Position numbers and translations under genes: made by a program. A stretch of 7,810 bases of DNA from an uncultured Prevotellaceae bacterium (lineage in GTDB: Bacteria; Bacteroidota; Bacteroidia; Bacteroidales; Bacteroidaceae): the NCBI GenBank assembly GCA_946187025.1, contig CAMHPM010000064.1, positions 1-7,810 on the forward strand, read 5' to 3'. Below are positions 1 through 6,559 of the stretch, piece after piece; position 1 is the first letter of the stretch; each line of letters opens with the position of its first letter. The notes under the pieces are model-generated. The model was not told where the DNA came from, made no database searches, and saw only the letters and a list, made by a program, of their open reading frames with translations.

Positions 1-1
1 G

Positions 2-1363
2 CTCGAACTCACCACCAACAGCACCTACAACCGGCTGAGATACAAAGCATCGCTCAAACTCTACGAATGGGGCTTGCTCAACGACCGACGCAAGAAGGGA
101 CTGCTCAGGTTCAACAACAGTATGAAATCGCTCCTCACCAACCAGCAGAACATATTCGAAGGCCTCGACATACGATATTTCGGACCAGCCGACGGCCACC
201 GGGTCATCGAGTTGGTGAAGATATTGCGCACCATAAAAGAGATGCGCGGCCCTAAGATACTGCACATACACACCATCAAAGGCAAGGGATACCTGCCGGC
301 CGAGCAGAATGCCACCGTGTGGCACGCACCCGGACGTTTCGACTACGAGAGCGGCGAGCGCATCAAGAGCGACTCGTCGGCCCCACACCCACCCAAGTTC
401 CAGGACGTGTTCGGACATACATTGCTCGAACTGGCACAGAAAAACGACAAGATAGTAGGAGTGACACCAGCCATGCCTACCGGATGCTCGATGAATATCA
501 TGATGCAAGCCATGCCAGAGCGCACATTCGATGTAGGAATAGCCGAAGGACATGCCGTCACCTTCTCAGGCGGAATGGCAAAAGACGGACTCCTGCCATT
601 CTGCAACATCTATTCATCGTTCATGCAGCGAGCCTACGACAACATCATCCACGATGCAGCAATCATGAATCTCAACATGGTGCTCTGCCTCGACCGGGCA
701 GGAATCGTAGGCGAAGACGGCCCTACACACCACGGAGCCTTCGACCTGGCCTTCCTCCGGCCAATACCAAACCTCACCATCGCATCGCCGCTCGACGAAC
801 ACGAGCTGCGCAAACTCATGTACACCGCACAACTGCCAGGCAAGGGCACATTCGTCATCCGATACCCACGCGGTAGCGGCTCACAGGTCAACTGGCGCTG
901 CGAACTGGAAGAACTGCCAGTGGGACGCGGCCGACGCCTCAAGGACGGCACCGATATGGCAATCGTAAGCCTCGGACCTATCGGCACCGAAGTAAGCAAG
1001 GCAATACTCATGGCCGAAATGCAAGCCGCCAACGAAGGCCGGAAACTCAGCGTGGCACACTACGACATGCGATTCCTCAAACCAATCGACACCGACCTGC
1101 TACACGAGATCGGTACACGATTCGACCAAATCATCACCGTGGAAGACGGAGTAATCGAAGGCGGACTCGGAAGTGCACTGCTCGAATACATGAGCGACAA
1201 CGGATTCACACCACACGTACACCGAATCGGAATACCCGACCGTTTCGTCGAACACGGTACTGTGACCGAACTCCGACACCTCATCGGCATGGACGCAGAA
1301 GCCATCTGCAAGGCCATTAATGAAATGATGCCGGCATCAAAACAACAGAAGCAAGGCACATAA
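2..1363 (+). CDS. dxs: 1-deoxy-D-xylulose-5-phosphate synthase, C-terminal 453 residues (5' end outside window)
   Basis: Dxs condenses pyruvate with glyceraldehyde 3-phosphate, using thiamine diphosphate (TPP), to give DXP. This is the first step of the MEP isoprenoid pathway and also feeds thiamine and pyridoxal synthesis; the enzyme is cytoplasmic. The frame is open from base 2, so about 170-190 N-terminal residues, including the GDG TPP/Mg motif, lie upstream. An internal TTG at 74 is not the start, because homology continues before it. Visible are the linker with HTIKGKGY, the pyrimidine-binding domain with FDVGIAEGHAVTF (catalytic Glu codon at 545-547), the family signature DRAGIVGEDGPTHHGAFD (from base 692), and the C-terminal transketolase domain with TVEDGVIEGGLGSALLEY. 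In E. coli the residue after the catalytic Glu is Gln (AEQHA); here it is Gly (AEGHA), which I recall as usual in Bacteroidetes. T-ending codons are rare. trkA follows after 28 bases, suggesting cotranscription. Identity is certain. Confidence 0.97.
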   Translation, partial: LELTTNSTYNRLRYKASLKLYEWGLLNDRRKKGLLRFNNSMKSLLTNQQNIFEGLDIRYFGPADGHRVIELVKILRTIKEMRGPKILHIHTIKGKGYLPAEQNATVWHAPGRFDYESGERIKSDSSAPHPPKFQDVFGHTLLELAQKNDKIVGVTPAMPTGCSMNIMMQAMPERTFDVGIAEGHAVTFSGGMAKDGLLPFCNIYSSFMQRAYDNIIHDAAIMNLNMVLCLDRAGIVGEDGPTHHGAFDLAFLRPIPNLTIASPLDEHELRKLMYTAQLPGKGTFVIRYPRGSGSQVNWRCELEELPVGRGRRLKDGTDMAIVSLGPIGTEVSKAILMAEMQAANEGRKLSVAHYDMRFLKPIDTDLLHEIGTRFDQIITVEDGVIEGGLGSALLEYMSDNGFTPHVHRIGIPDRFVEHGTVTELRHLIGMDAEAICKAINEMMPASKQQKQGT

Positions 1364-1391
1364 CGACAAACAACGCAAAAGGCAAACCACC

Positions 1392-2768
1392 ATGAAGATA
1401 GTCATAGCAGGGGCAGGAGCCGTGGGAACCCATCTGGCCCGTATGCTCTCAAACGAGAATTTCGACATAGTCCTTATCGACGAAGATGAGGACAAGCTCA
1501 CCAAGCTCAACAACGAGCTCGACATCATGGCCCTGGTGGCATCACCCACATCCATCAAGGGGTTGCGGCAGGCAGGCATCGAGAGTGCCAACCTCTTCAT
1601 AGCCGTCACACCCAACGAAAGCGAAAACCTCACATGCTGCATGTTGGCAAAACAACTCGGAGCCAAACGCACCGTGGCACGTATCGACAACTACGAATAC
1701 ATGGAACCGTCACACCTGCGCCTGTTTGAAAACATGGGTATCAGCTCACTCATCTATCCCGAGATGCTGGCAGGCAAGGAAATCGCCGAATCGGCACAAT
1801 ACAGCTGGGTGAGACAATACATCGAATTCGACGGCGACCTCGTGCTCTTCAGCGTCAAGATGCACGACTTCAACCTGCTCGAGAAGAGCCAGAAGGGCTA
1901 CGAAAACCGAAACATGCTGCTGGGACACACACTGAAGGAACTGGGTGCCGACGGACACAAGTTCCATGTGGTAGCCATCAAGCGCGACGGTGATACCATA
2001 CTTCCAAGTGGCGACGAGCGCATACTGAGCGAAGACCTCGTATTCTTCATGACAACGAAAGACGAAATAAGCAATATACGACATCTTACAGGAAAGGACA
2101 ACTACCCGTCGGTGAAGCATTTCATGATTATCGGCGGAGGCAAACTGGCAGTACGTACCGACTGGTCCATTCCCGACAACCTTTCGGTCAAAATCATCGA
2201 GAAAGACTATGCACGATGCGAAGAGCTGGGACGCCTCACAAAAGACCGAACCATGATAATCAATGGCGACGGCTACGACCTCGACCTCCTCAAGGATGAA
2301 GGCTATAACCACATAGAAGCCTTCATAGCACTCACCAACAACGACGAGAAAAACATACTTGCATGTGTGGCAGCACGCCGCAACGGAATATGCAACACCT
2401 ATGCCCAGGTTGAGAATCTGGCATATCTCGACATGGCAGAATCGCTCGACGTAGGTACCGTCGTCAACAAGAAAATGCTGGCAGCCAGCCACATATATCA
2501 GATGCTGCTCAAGGCCGATGTAAACAATGTGAAGATGCTCACCGTGGCCGATGCCGATGTGGCCGAGTTTGTGGTGAAGGAAGGTTCGCGAGCAACAAAG
2601 AAGCCAATCATGGAACTCAACTTGCCGCGCGACATAAACATAGGAGGCATGATACGCAACGGACGCGGCGAACTCGTGTCGGGACGCACGCAGCTGCAAG
2701 CCGGCGACCGGGTTGTGGCATTCTGTGCAAGCCAGACACTTAAACGACTCGAGCGGTTCTTCAATTAA
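1392..2768 (+). CDS. trkA: Trk potassium uptake system NAD-binding subunit TrkA
   Basis: TrkA is the cytoplasmic peripheral subunit that binds NAD(H) or nucleotides and gates the TrkH potassium channel. The 458 residues match the usual length of the two-repeat TrkA (E. coli 458). Order: RCK_N 1 (residues 1-130, GAGAVG at 7-12, acidic end of beta-2 at LIDED 28-32), RCK_C 1 (about 140-228), RCK_N 2 (about 242-365, MIIGGGKLA, acidic Glu270 in KIIEKD), RCK_C 2 (about 378-458, with the typical LPRDINIGGMIRNG strand). In the second Rossmann motif the third glycine is Ala (GGGKLA), so nucleotide binding may be weaker there, though I believe such changes occur in Bacteroidetes relatives. The ATG at 1392 is chosen because the first beta strand (KIVIAGAG) begins at once. 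The leader is A-rich with no Shine-Dalgarno motif, normal for this phylum. The partner trkH follows after a 211-base repeat-bearing spacer. Confidence 0.96.
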   Translation: MKIVIAGAGAVGTHLARMLSNENFDIVLIDEDEDKLTKLNNELDIMALVASPTSIKGLRQAGIESANLFIAVTPNESENLTCCMLAKQLGAKRTVARIDNYEYMEPSHLRLFENMGISSLIYPEMLAGKEIAESAQYSWVRQYIEFDGDLVLFSVKMHDFNLLEKSQKGYENRNMLLGHTLKELGADGHKFHVVAIKRDGDTILPSGDERILSEDLVFFMTTKDEISNIRHLTGKDNYPSVKHFMIIGGGKLAVRTDWSIPDNLSVKIIEKDYARCEELGRLTKDRTMIINGDGYDLDLLKDEGYNHIEAFIALTNNDEKNILACVAARRNGICNTYAQVENLAYLDMAESLDVGTVVNKKMLAASHIYQMLLKADVNNVKMLTVADADVAEFVVKEGSRATKKPIMELNLPRDINIGGMIRNGRGELVSGRTQLQAGDRVVAFCASQTLKRLERFFN

Positions 2769-2810
2769 ACAAAACCTCGGTCATGCATTGGCCGACCATC
2801 AAAAAAACTG

Positions 2811-2921
2811 ACGATTTCATCGTTAAGAACCACGATTTCATCGGACAAAAACAGATGCTCTCAGTGCTGAAAACTTGCGGTTCAACAGACAAAAAACCAC
2901 GATTTCATCGGGCAAAACAGA
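2811..2921 (+). repeat. Three copies of a short dyad (ACGATTTCATCG) in the trkA-trkH spacer
   Basis: The 12-mer ACGATTTCATCG occurs exactly at 2811-2822, 2832-2843 and 2899-2910. Each copy holds an inverted repeat CGAT-TTC-ATCG; copy 1 extends to five paired bases per arm (2811-2823). Copies 2 and 3 share more flank: AACC before, and GACAAAAACAGA (copy 2) or GGCAAAACAGA (copy 3) after. The copies start 21 and 67 bases apart, and the block ends about 60 bases before the trkH start. An open frame of 66 codons (2783-2983) crosses it, but copies 2 and 3 are read in different frames there, so the similarity is at the DNA or RNA level and not protein. Candidate roles are a regulator binding array for trkH, small RNA stem-loops, or a remnant of a dispersed repeat. 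I see no good Bacteroidetes promoter (TAnnTTTG) in this spacer. Confidence 0.7.
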
Positions 2922-2979
2922 CTTTGCAGGACGATGTATATCTAAAAACTGAAGTTACAACAAAACAACAGACCTCACA

Positions 2980-4488
2980 ATGATCAACTGGCGACAAATA
3001 TTCAAGGTACTTGGTATGCTCCTCTTCATCGAAGCAGGCCAGTTGCTTATTACCATGTGTGTGGCATGGTTCTACCATGAAAGTGTTTGGCCATACGTGT
3101 GGACCATCATTGTGAGTGTTGTGTTGGGAATGCTTGGCAGCATCATAGGCATCAATGCGGGCAAGAAGATTGGACGTCGCGACGGCTATATCATCGTGTC
3201 GCTCGTATGGATAGTCTTCACTCTCATCGGAACAATACCGTTCCTCCTCACCAAGAGTGTGCCCGACTTTGCAAGCGCATTCTTCGAAGCCATGTCGGGA
3301 TTCACCTCTACGGGCTCGACCATCATCGACAACATTGATGTCCTGCCACGTGGAATCATTTTCTGGCGTAGCATGACCCAATGGATAGGTGGTATCGGTA
3401 TCATCTTCTTCACCCTTGCCATACTGCCTGCATTCGGTGTGGGAGAGGTGAAACTCTTTGCCGCCGAGTCAACCGGGCCGCTTCACGACAAGATACATCC
3501 GCGCATCAGTGTGGCAGTGAAGTGGATCGGTTCGGTATATCTCACGCTCACTCTCACTTGCATCCTTTCGCTCGTGGTGTGTGGCATGAGTGTGTTCGAT
3601 GCCATCAATATCTCGATGACCACCACTGCGACAGGCGGTTTTTCGCCACATTCGGCATTCTTCCACGACCAATGGAACTCGCCTGCAATCGAGTATGTCA
3701 CCACGTTGTTCATGTTTTTGTCGGGTGTGAACTACACACTGCTCTACTACTGCCTCTTCCGCGCCAGTTTCCGCCGTCTGCTGAAGAATGCCGAGTTGAG
3801 GGTTTATGTCATCATAGTGGTTTTATCTGCATTTGCTTGCACACTGTTTCTCACCCTTCATAACAATCAGGGAGATATCGAACTATCCTTCCGTGAAGCC
3901 CTGTTCACTGTTATTTCGCTTCAGACGACCACTGGTTTTGCATCGTGCGACTACACCGTCTGGCCGCAGATTCTGATGCCGATCCTGCTGTTCCTCATGT
4001 TTGCCGGAGCATCATCGGGTTCCACGTCGGGAGGTTTCAAGTGCATACGGTGGGCTATTCTGTGGAATATGTTGCGCGGAGAGTTCCGCCGCATCCTCCA
4101 TCCGCGCATCGTGGCATCAGTGAAACTGCAGGGCGAGGTCATTCCTACATCGATACAGAAGACTCTGCTGGCGTTCATAACCCTGTTTGTGGGTTCGATG
4201 TTTATCGGTGCATTCATCCTCATACTTTGTGGAGTGGATGCCAACTATTTGGAGCAAATGCCTGATGGGACACAACTTCTCCGCCATGACTTCACAGAGG
4301 CATTAAGCCTTTCGCTCTCGTCGCTCAGCAACGTCGGGCCGGCAATGGGATTCTACGGCCCTGCACACTCGTGGGCCGTCATAAGTCCGTTGGCAAAAAT
4401 AGTGTGTTCGTTCCTCATGCTTATCGGGCGTCTCGAGATATTCCCTATACTAATTCTCCTAACCCACGGCTTCTGGCGTAAAGAATAA
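2980..4488 (+). CDS. trkH: Trk potassium uptake system membrane subunit TrkH
   Basis: TrkH forms the potassium-conducting pore in the inner membrane and is gated by TrkA. The 502 residues are close to the family length (E. coli TrkH 483). The protein is strongly hydrophobic and has the four M1-P-M2 repeats of the SKT superfamily. All four selectivity-filter loops are recognisable: GFTSTGSTI (about 107-115), TTTATGGFS (214-222), LQTTTGFAS (314-322) and LSNVGPAMG (449-457). The stretch FAGASSGSTSGGFKCIRW (341-358) matches the conserved intramembrane gating loop of the third repeat and the basic segment after it. GVGEVKLFAAESTGP (153-167) is the usual loop between repeats 1 and 2. The ATG at 2980 puts a typical short cytoplasmic N-terminus before the first helix. 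Compared with trkA, T-ending codons are clearly more frequent. comM starts 10 bases after the stop, so the two are likely cotranscribed. Confidence 0.97.
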   Translation: MINWRQIFKVLGMLLFIEAGQLLITMCVAWFYHESVWPYVWTIIVSVVLGMLGSIIGINAGKKIGRRDGYIIVSLVWIVFTLIGTIPFLLTKSVPDFASAFFEAMSGFTSTGSTIIDNIDVLPRGIIFWRSMTQWIGGIGIIFFTLAILPAFGVGEVKLFAAESTGPLHDKIHPRISVAVKWIGSVYLTLTLTCILSLVVCGMSVFDAINISMTTTATGGFSPHSAFFHDQWNSPAIEYVTTLFMFLSGVNYTLLYYCLFRASFRRLLKNAELRVYVIIVVLSAFACTLFLTLHNNQGDIELSFREALFTVISLQTTTGFASCDYTVWPQILMPILLFLMFAGASSGSTSGGFKCIRWAILWNMLRGEFRRILHPRIVASVKLQGEVIPTSIQKTLLAFITLFVGSMFIGAFILILCGVDANYLEQMPDGTQLLRHDFTEALSLSLSSLSNVGPAMGFYGPAHSWAVISPLAKIVCSFLMLIGRLEIFPILILLTHGFWRKE

Positions 4489-4498
4489 CAACAAACAA

Positions 4499-6046
4499 AT
4501 GATTGCAAAGATATCGTCAGCCACGTTGCAGGGGCTGCAAGCATTGCCGGTCACTATCGAAGTGAGCACTCCTACCAGTTCTGTGTTCAGGTTCTCAATC
4601 GTAGGATTGCCCGATAGTGCTGTGCGTGAAAGCCAGGAACGAGTCTTGTCGTCTTTACGCACCAGTGGTGTTCAGCTCAACATGAAGCAGGTTGTTGTGA
4701 ATCTGGCACCGGCCGACGTAAAGAAGGAAGGCTCGGGTTTTGACCTTCCGATTACTGTCGGAGTGTTGGTTGCCCTTGGTAAGCTTTCGGCCGACAATAT
4801 CAATCGGTATATGTTTGTAGGCGAACTGAGCCTCGACGGCACGGTACAGCCGGTGAAGGGAATCCTGCCGATAGCCATCAAGGCACGCGAATTGGGCTAC
4901 GAAGCATTGTTTGTACCCGAAGAGAATGTGCGCGAGGCAGCCGTGGTGAATCGTCTCAAGGTGTATGGCATACACCATCTGCACGATGTCACAGGCTTCC
5001 TGTCGGGCTCCACACATCTTGAACCGACCGAGATAAACACTCGTGAAGAGTTTTTTGCTCAGCAATCGTCTTACGACTTCGATTTCGACGAGGTGAAGGG
5101 ACAGGAAAACGTGAAGCGTGCCTTCGAGGTGGCTGCAGCCGGTGGCCACAACATTCTGCTTGTAGGCAGTCCCGGGTGTGGAAAGTCGATGATGTCTAAA
5201 CGTCTGCCGTCAATCTTGCCGCCGCTCTCGCTTTCTGAAAGTCTCGAAACCACACAGATACACAGCATAGCAGGCAAAATAAGCCGTGACACATCGCTTA
5301 TAAGCCAGCGTCCGTTCAGGGCTCCACACCACACTATATCCGATGTGGCCCTTGTGGGAGGCGGCACCAACTTCATGCCGGGCGAGATATGCCTGGCACA
5401 CAACGGTGTACTCTTCCTCGACGAGTTCACCGAATTCTCCAAATCGGTGCTCGAAACCCTGCGTCAGCCGCTCGAGGACCGTATCATCACCATCAGCCGT
5501 GCCAAATACAACATCACGATGCCTTGCTCCTTCATGCTTGTGGCATCGATGAATCCATGCCCGTGCGGATGGCATCATCACCCCACACATGCCTGTGTCT
5601 GTACGCCGACACAGATTCAACGCTACATGAATCGCATCAGCGGGCCGCTTATGGACCGCATCGACATACAGGTGGAGGTTGAGAGTGTGCCGTTCAACGA
5701 CATGGTAAATGCGCCTAAGGGCGAGTCGAGTGCCACCATACGCGAGCGTGTGATTGCGGCTCGGAGGATTCAGGAAGAGCGTTATGCAGGTGTGAAAGGC
5801 ATACACTGCAATGCACAGATGACCACTTCGCTCCTACATACTTATGCGCGGCTCGACGAGCAGGGCACAACCCGCCTGCGCGATGCCATGCGCCGGCTCA
5901 ACCTCTCGGCGCGTGCCTACGACCGCATCCTCAAGGTGGCACGCACTATTGCCGACCTGGCAGGCTCGGCCGACATACAGCCCATGCACATAGGCGAAGC
6001 TATCGGCTACCGTAACCTCGACCGCGAGAGCTGGATAGAGCGATAA
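4499..6046 (+). CDS. comM: ComM/YifB-family AAA+ ATPase (Mg-chelatase-like)
   Basis: This is the 515-residue YifB/ComM protein (usual length about 500-515). Known members are hexameric helicases that promote branch migration during natural transformation in Vibrio and Haemophilus; the role in Bacteroidetes, where the gene is widespread, is not settled. Residues 1-165 form the ChlI/Lon-protease-like fold (FSIVGLPDSAVRES at 32-45, GSGFDLPITVGVL at 78-90). The AAA+ core has Walker A GSPGCGKS (223-230), the family signature FRAPHHTISDVALVGGG (273-289), Walker B VLFLDEF (304-310), sensor 1 in ASMNPCPCG (349-357) and the arginine-bearing SGPLMDRIDI (381-390). Cys354, Cys356, Cys366 and Cys368 form the Cys-x-Cys pairs common in the family, possibly binding zinc. 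The C-terminal lid (NLSARAYDRILKVARTIADL) is complete. It is not a true magnesium chelatase subunit: no pigment genes are nearby. The start follows the A-rich 10-base gap after trkH, and MIAKISSATLQG is the typical family N-terminus. Confidence 0.95.
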   Translation: MIAKISSATLQGLQALPVTIEVSTPTSSVFRFSIVGLPDSAVRESQERVLSSLRTSGVQLNMKQVVVNLAPADVKKEGSGFDLPITVGVLVALGKLSADNINRYMFVGELSLDGTVQPVKGILPIAIKARELGYEALFVPEENVREAAVVNRLKVYGIHHLHDVTGFLSGSTHLEPTEINTREEFFAQQSSYDFDFDEVKGQENVKRAFEVAAAGGHNILLVGSPGCGKSMMSKRLPSILPPLSLSESLETTQIHSIAGKISRDTSLISQRPFRAPHHTISDVALVGGGTNFMPGEICLAHNGVLFLDEFTEFSKSVLETLRQPLEDRIITISRAKYNITMPCSFMLVASMNPCPCGWHHHPTHACVCTPTQIQRYMNRISGPLMDRIDIQVEVESVPFNDMVNAPKGESSATIRERVIAARRIQEERYAGVKGIHCNAQMTTSLLHTYARLDEQGTTRLRDAMRRLNLSARAYDRILKVARTIADLAGSADIQPMHIGEAIGYRNLDRESWIER

Positions 6047-6093
6047 ACGGCAGTAATAATGATTTCAGGAATATGCATAATACATTATAATCG

Positions 6094-6222
6094 ATGATGA
6101 AAACAAACTTATTAACTATTGTGTGTGCTGCCATTACGCTTGCATCATGCACACCCAAAGAGACTGACAACCAATCCAAAAACGAAATGAAAACACTTGA
6201 AGTGACCCTTACGCCTCCGTAG
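6094..6222 (+). CDS. Putative small lipoprotein, 42 residues
   Basis: A short frame opens with ATG ATG (6094 and 6097) and encodes a clear lipoprotein signal: MMKTN, a hydrophobic run LLTIVCAAIT, and a lipobox LASC with the lipidated Cys at residue 19. The predicted mature peptide is only 24 residues, hydrophilic, with several Lys and Glu, and ends in TLTPP. The stop TAG (6220-6222) is followed one codon later by TAA, and 7 bases further by a strong terminator-like hairpin, which supports a genuine gene end. I do not recognise a family. It may be a real entericidin-like small lipoprotein in the broad sense of size and targeting only, or the 5' stump of a decayed larger lipoprotein gene. It begins 47 bases after comM with no clear promoter of its own, so it may ride on the comM transcript. 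No Shine-Dalgarno motif is seen, as is usual here. Confidence 0.55.
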   Translation: MMKTNLLTIVCAAITLASCTPKETDNQSKNEMKTLEVTLTPP

Positions 6223-6229
6223 GCATAAG

Positions 6230-6267
6230 AAACCGCAGGATGTATGCAACTGCTACTCCTGCGGTTT
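6230..6267 (+). terminator. Rho-independent terminator-like hairpin after the small lipoprotein
   Basis: AAACCGCAGGA (6230-6240) pairs perfectly with TCCTGCGGTTT (6257-6267), an 11-base-pair GC-rich stem. The 16-base loop holds further pairing (GTA at 6242-6244 with TAC at 6254-6256). A T-rich tail follows (TTTT, ACATTTT). The left arm begins with A's, so it could work in both directions. It probably ends the transcript that carries comM and the small lipoprotein, and it insulates the downstream gene. Confidence 0.8.
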
Positions 6268-6374
6268 TACATTTTCAGGCGGTTGTTTCCCCCGATGGAA
6301 TGGCCGCTTTTTGCTTTGTCTGTAGCAAAACCTGTAGGGGTGTGCTTTTGCGAGTGCGCTATCGGTGCAAGTTT

Positions 6375-6435
6375 CGGTGTGATTCTGTAAAAAATAACGG
6401 TGTGATTCTGTAAAAAACGTCACTAAAGTGTGATT
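6375..6435 (+). repeat. Tandem direct repeats upstream of the promoter (two perfect 20-mers, one degenerate copy)
   Basis: A 20-base unit that starts CGGTGTGATTCTG and ends in TAAAAAA is repeated without mismatch at 6375-6394 and 6398-6417, a period of 23 bases. A third, degenerate copy keeps GTGTGATT at 6428-6435 and is followed by an ATCTGTGTTAAAA stretch like the end of the unit. A further TGTGA lies at 6491-6495, just downstream of the promoter. The array ends about 17 bases before the -33 region, where an activator or repressor would be expected to bind. A period of 23 is about two helical turns, so a protein could dock on one face. Alternatively it is slippage-derived or part of a dispersed repeat. 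Confidence 0.75.
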
Positions 6436-6451
6436 TATCTGTGTTAAAAGT

Positions 6452-6480
6452 ATTGTTTTCGTTAAAAATAGTTACCTTTG
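6452..6480 (+). promoter_or_regulatory. Bacteroidetes-type sigma-ABfr promoter
   Basis: TACCTTTG at 6473-6480 is an exact match to the Bacteroidetes -7 consensus TAnnTTTG. ATTG at 6452-6455 fits the -33 element TTTG at three of four bases, with 17 bases between the two elements. Transcription should begin a few bases after 6480, giving a leader of roughly 75 bases before the ATG at 6560. The direct repeats sit just upstream. Confidence 0.75.
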
Positions 6481-6508
6481 CGATACAAAATGTGACATAA
6501 TTGTAAAC

Positions 6509-6518
6509 CCATTAATGG
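6509..6518. promoter_or_regulatory. Perfect 10-base palindrome in the predicted 5' leader
   Basis: CCATTAATGG reads the same on both strands. It lies about 25-30 bases downstream of the predicted transcription start and about 40 bases before the start codon. It could be an operator half-site pair for a dimeric regulator, but a 10-base palindrome can also occur by chance. Confidence 0.3.
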
Positions 6519-6559
6519 CAGTATATCTACAGAACGAATAACTTAAAACAATACACATA

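Larger units (their letters stand above)
6223..6559. other. 337-base non-coding region between the small lipoprotein and the secreted-protein gene
   Basis: From left to right this stretch holds the terminator hairpin, about 110 bases (6268-6374) in which I see no gene, two perfect direct repeats plus a degenerate third, a Bacteroidetes-type promoter, and a leader of roughly 75 bases with a palindrome. In 6268-6374 the only structure noted is TTTTGCT (6309-6315), which can pair with AGCAAAA (6324-6330); the GCAAAA part could instead pair with TTTTGC at 6346-6351. This may be chance in a T/A-rich stretch. A 48-codon open frame (6244-6390) crosses the region but starts inside the terminator loop and is not supported as a gene. 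Confidence 0.6.

Noticed and set aside
1746..2699. A 317-codon open frame on the minus strand opposite trkA.
   Set aside because: It lies wholly opposite a clear trkA. Its His/Val/Tyr-rich translation is what the reverse complement of GTG-, GAC- and GTA-rich coding sequence gives, and it has no recognisable domain.
2811..2910. The three spacer repeats as a small CRISPR array.
   Set aside because: The exact unit is only 12 bases, the intervals are unequal (21 and 67 bases) and no cas gene is near.
2919..2926. AGACTTTG as a -7 promoter element for trkH.
   Set aside because: It lacks the TA of TAnnTTTG, and there is no TTTG at a suitable distance upstream.
2783..2983. A 66-codon open frame between trkA and trkH whose TGA stop overlaps the trkH ATG (ATGA).
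   Set aside because: The overlap looks like translational coupling, but the frame runs through the nucleotide repeats, reading copies 2 and 3 in different frames (NHDFIG versus PRFHRA). It has no recognisable domain, and its composition is that of an A-rich spacer.
5210..5806. A 198-codon open frame on the minus strand opposite comM.
   Set aside because: It is a shadow of the conserved AAA+ core of comM with no domain of its own.
6309..6351. TTTTGCT, AGCAAAA and TTTTGC that could form two mutually exclusive hairpins, like an attenuator or riboswitch switch.
   Set aside because: The stems are 6-7 pairs and AT-rich, lie upstream of the predicted promoter of the next gene and after a terminator, so they are probably not transcribed as a leader. 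Chance is likely.
6244..6390. A 48-codon open frame (MQLLLLRFYIFRRL...) with a hydrophobic start and several cysteines.
   Set aside because: It starts inside the loop of the terminator hairpin, ends inside the first direct repeat, and has no promoter or start context of its own.
6378..6433. TGTGA motifs and a nearby TCAC (6420-6423) as a CRP/FNR binding site.
   Set aside because: The two half-sites are not at the six-base spacing of a CRP/FNR palindrome. Only the direct repeat itself is supported.
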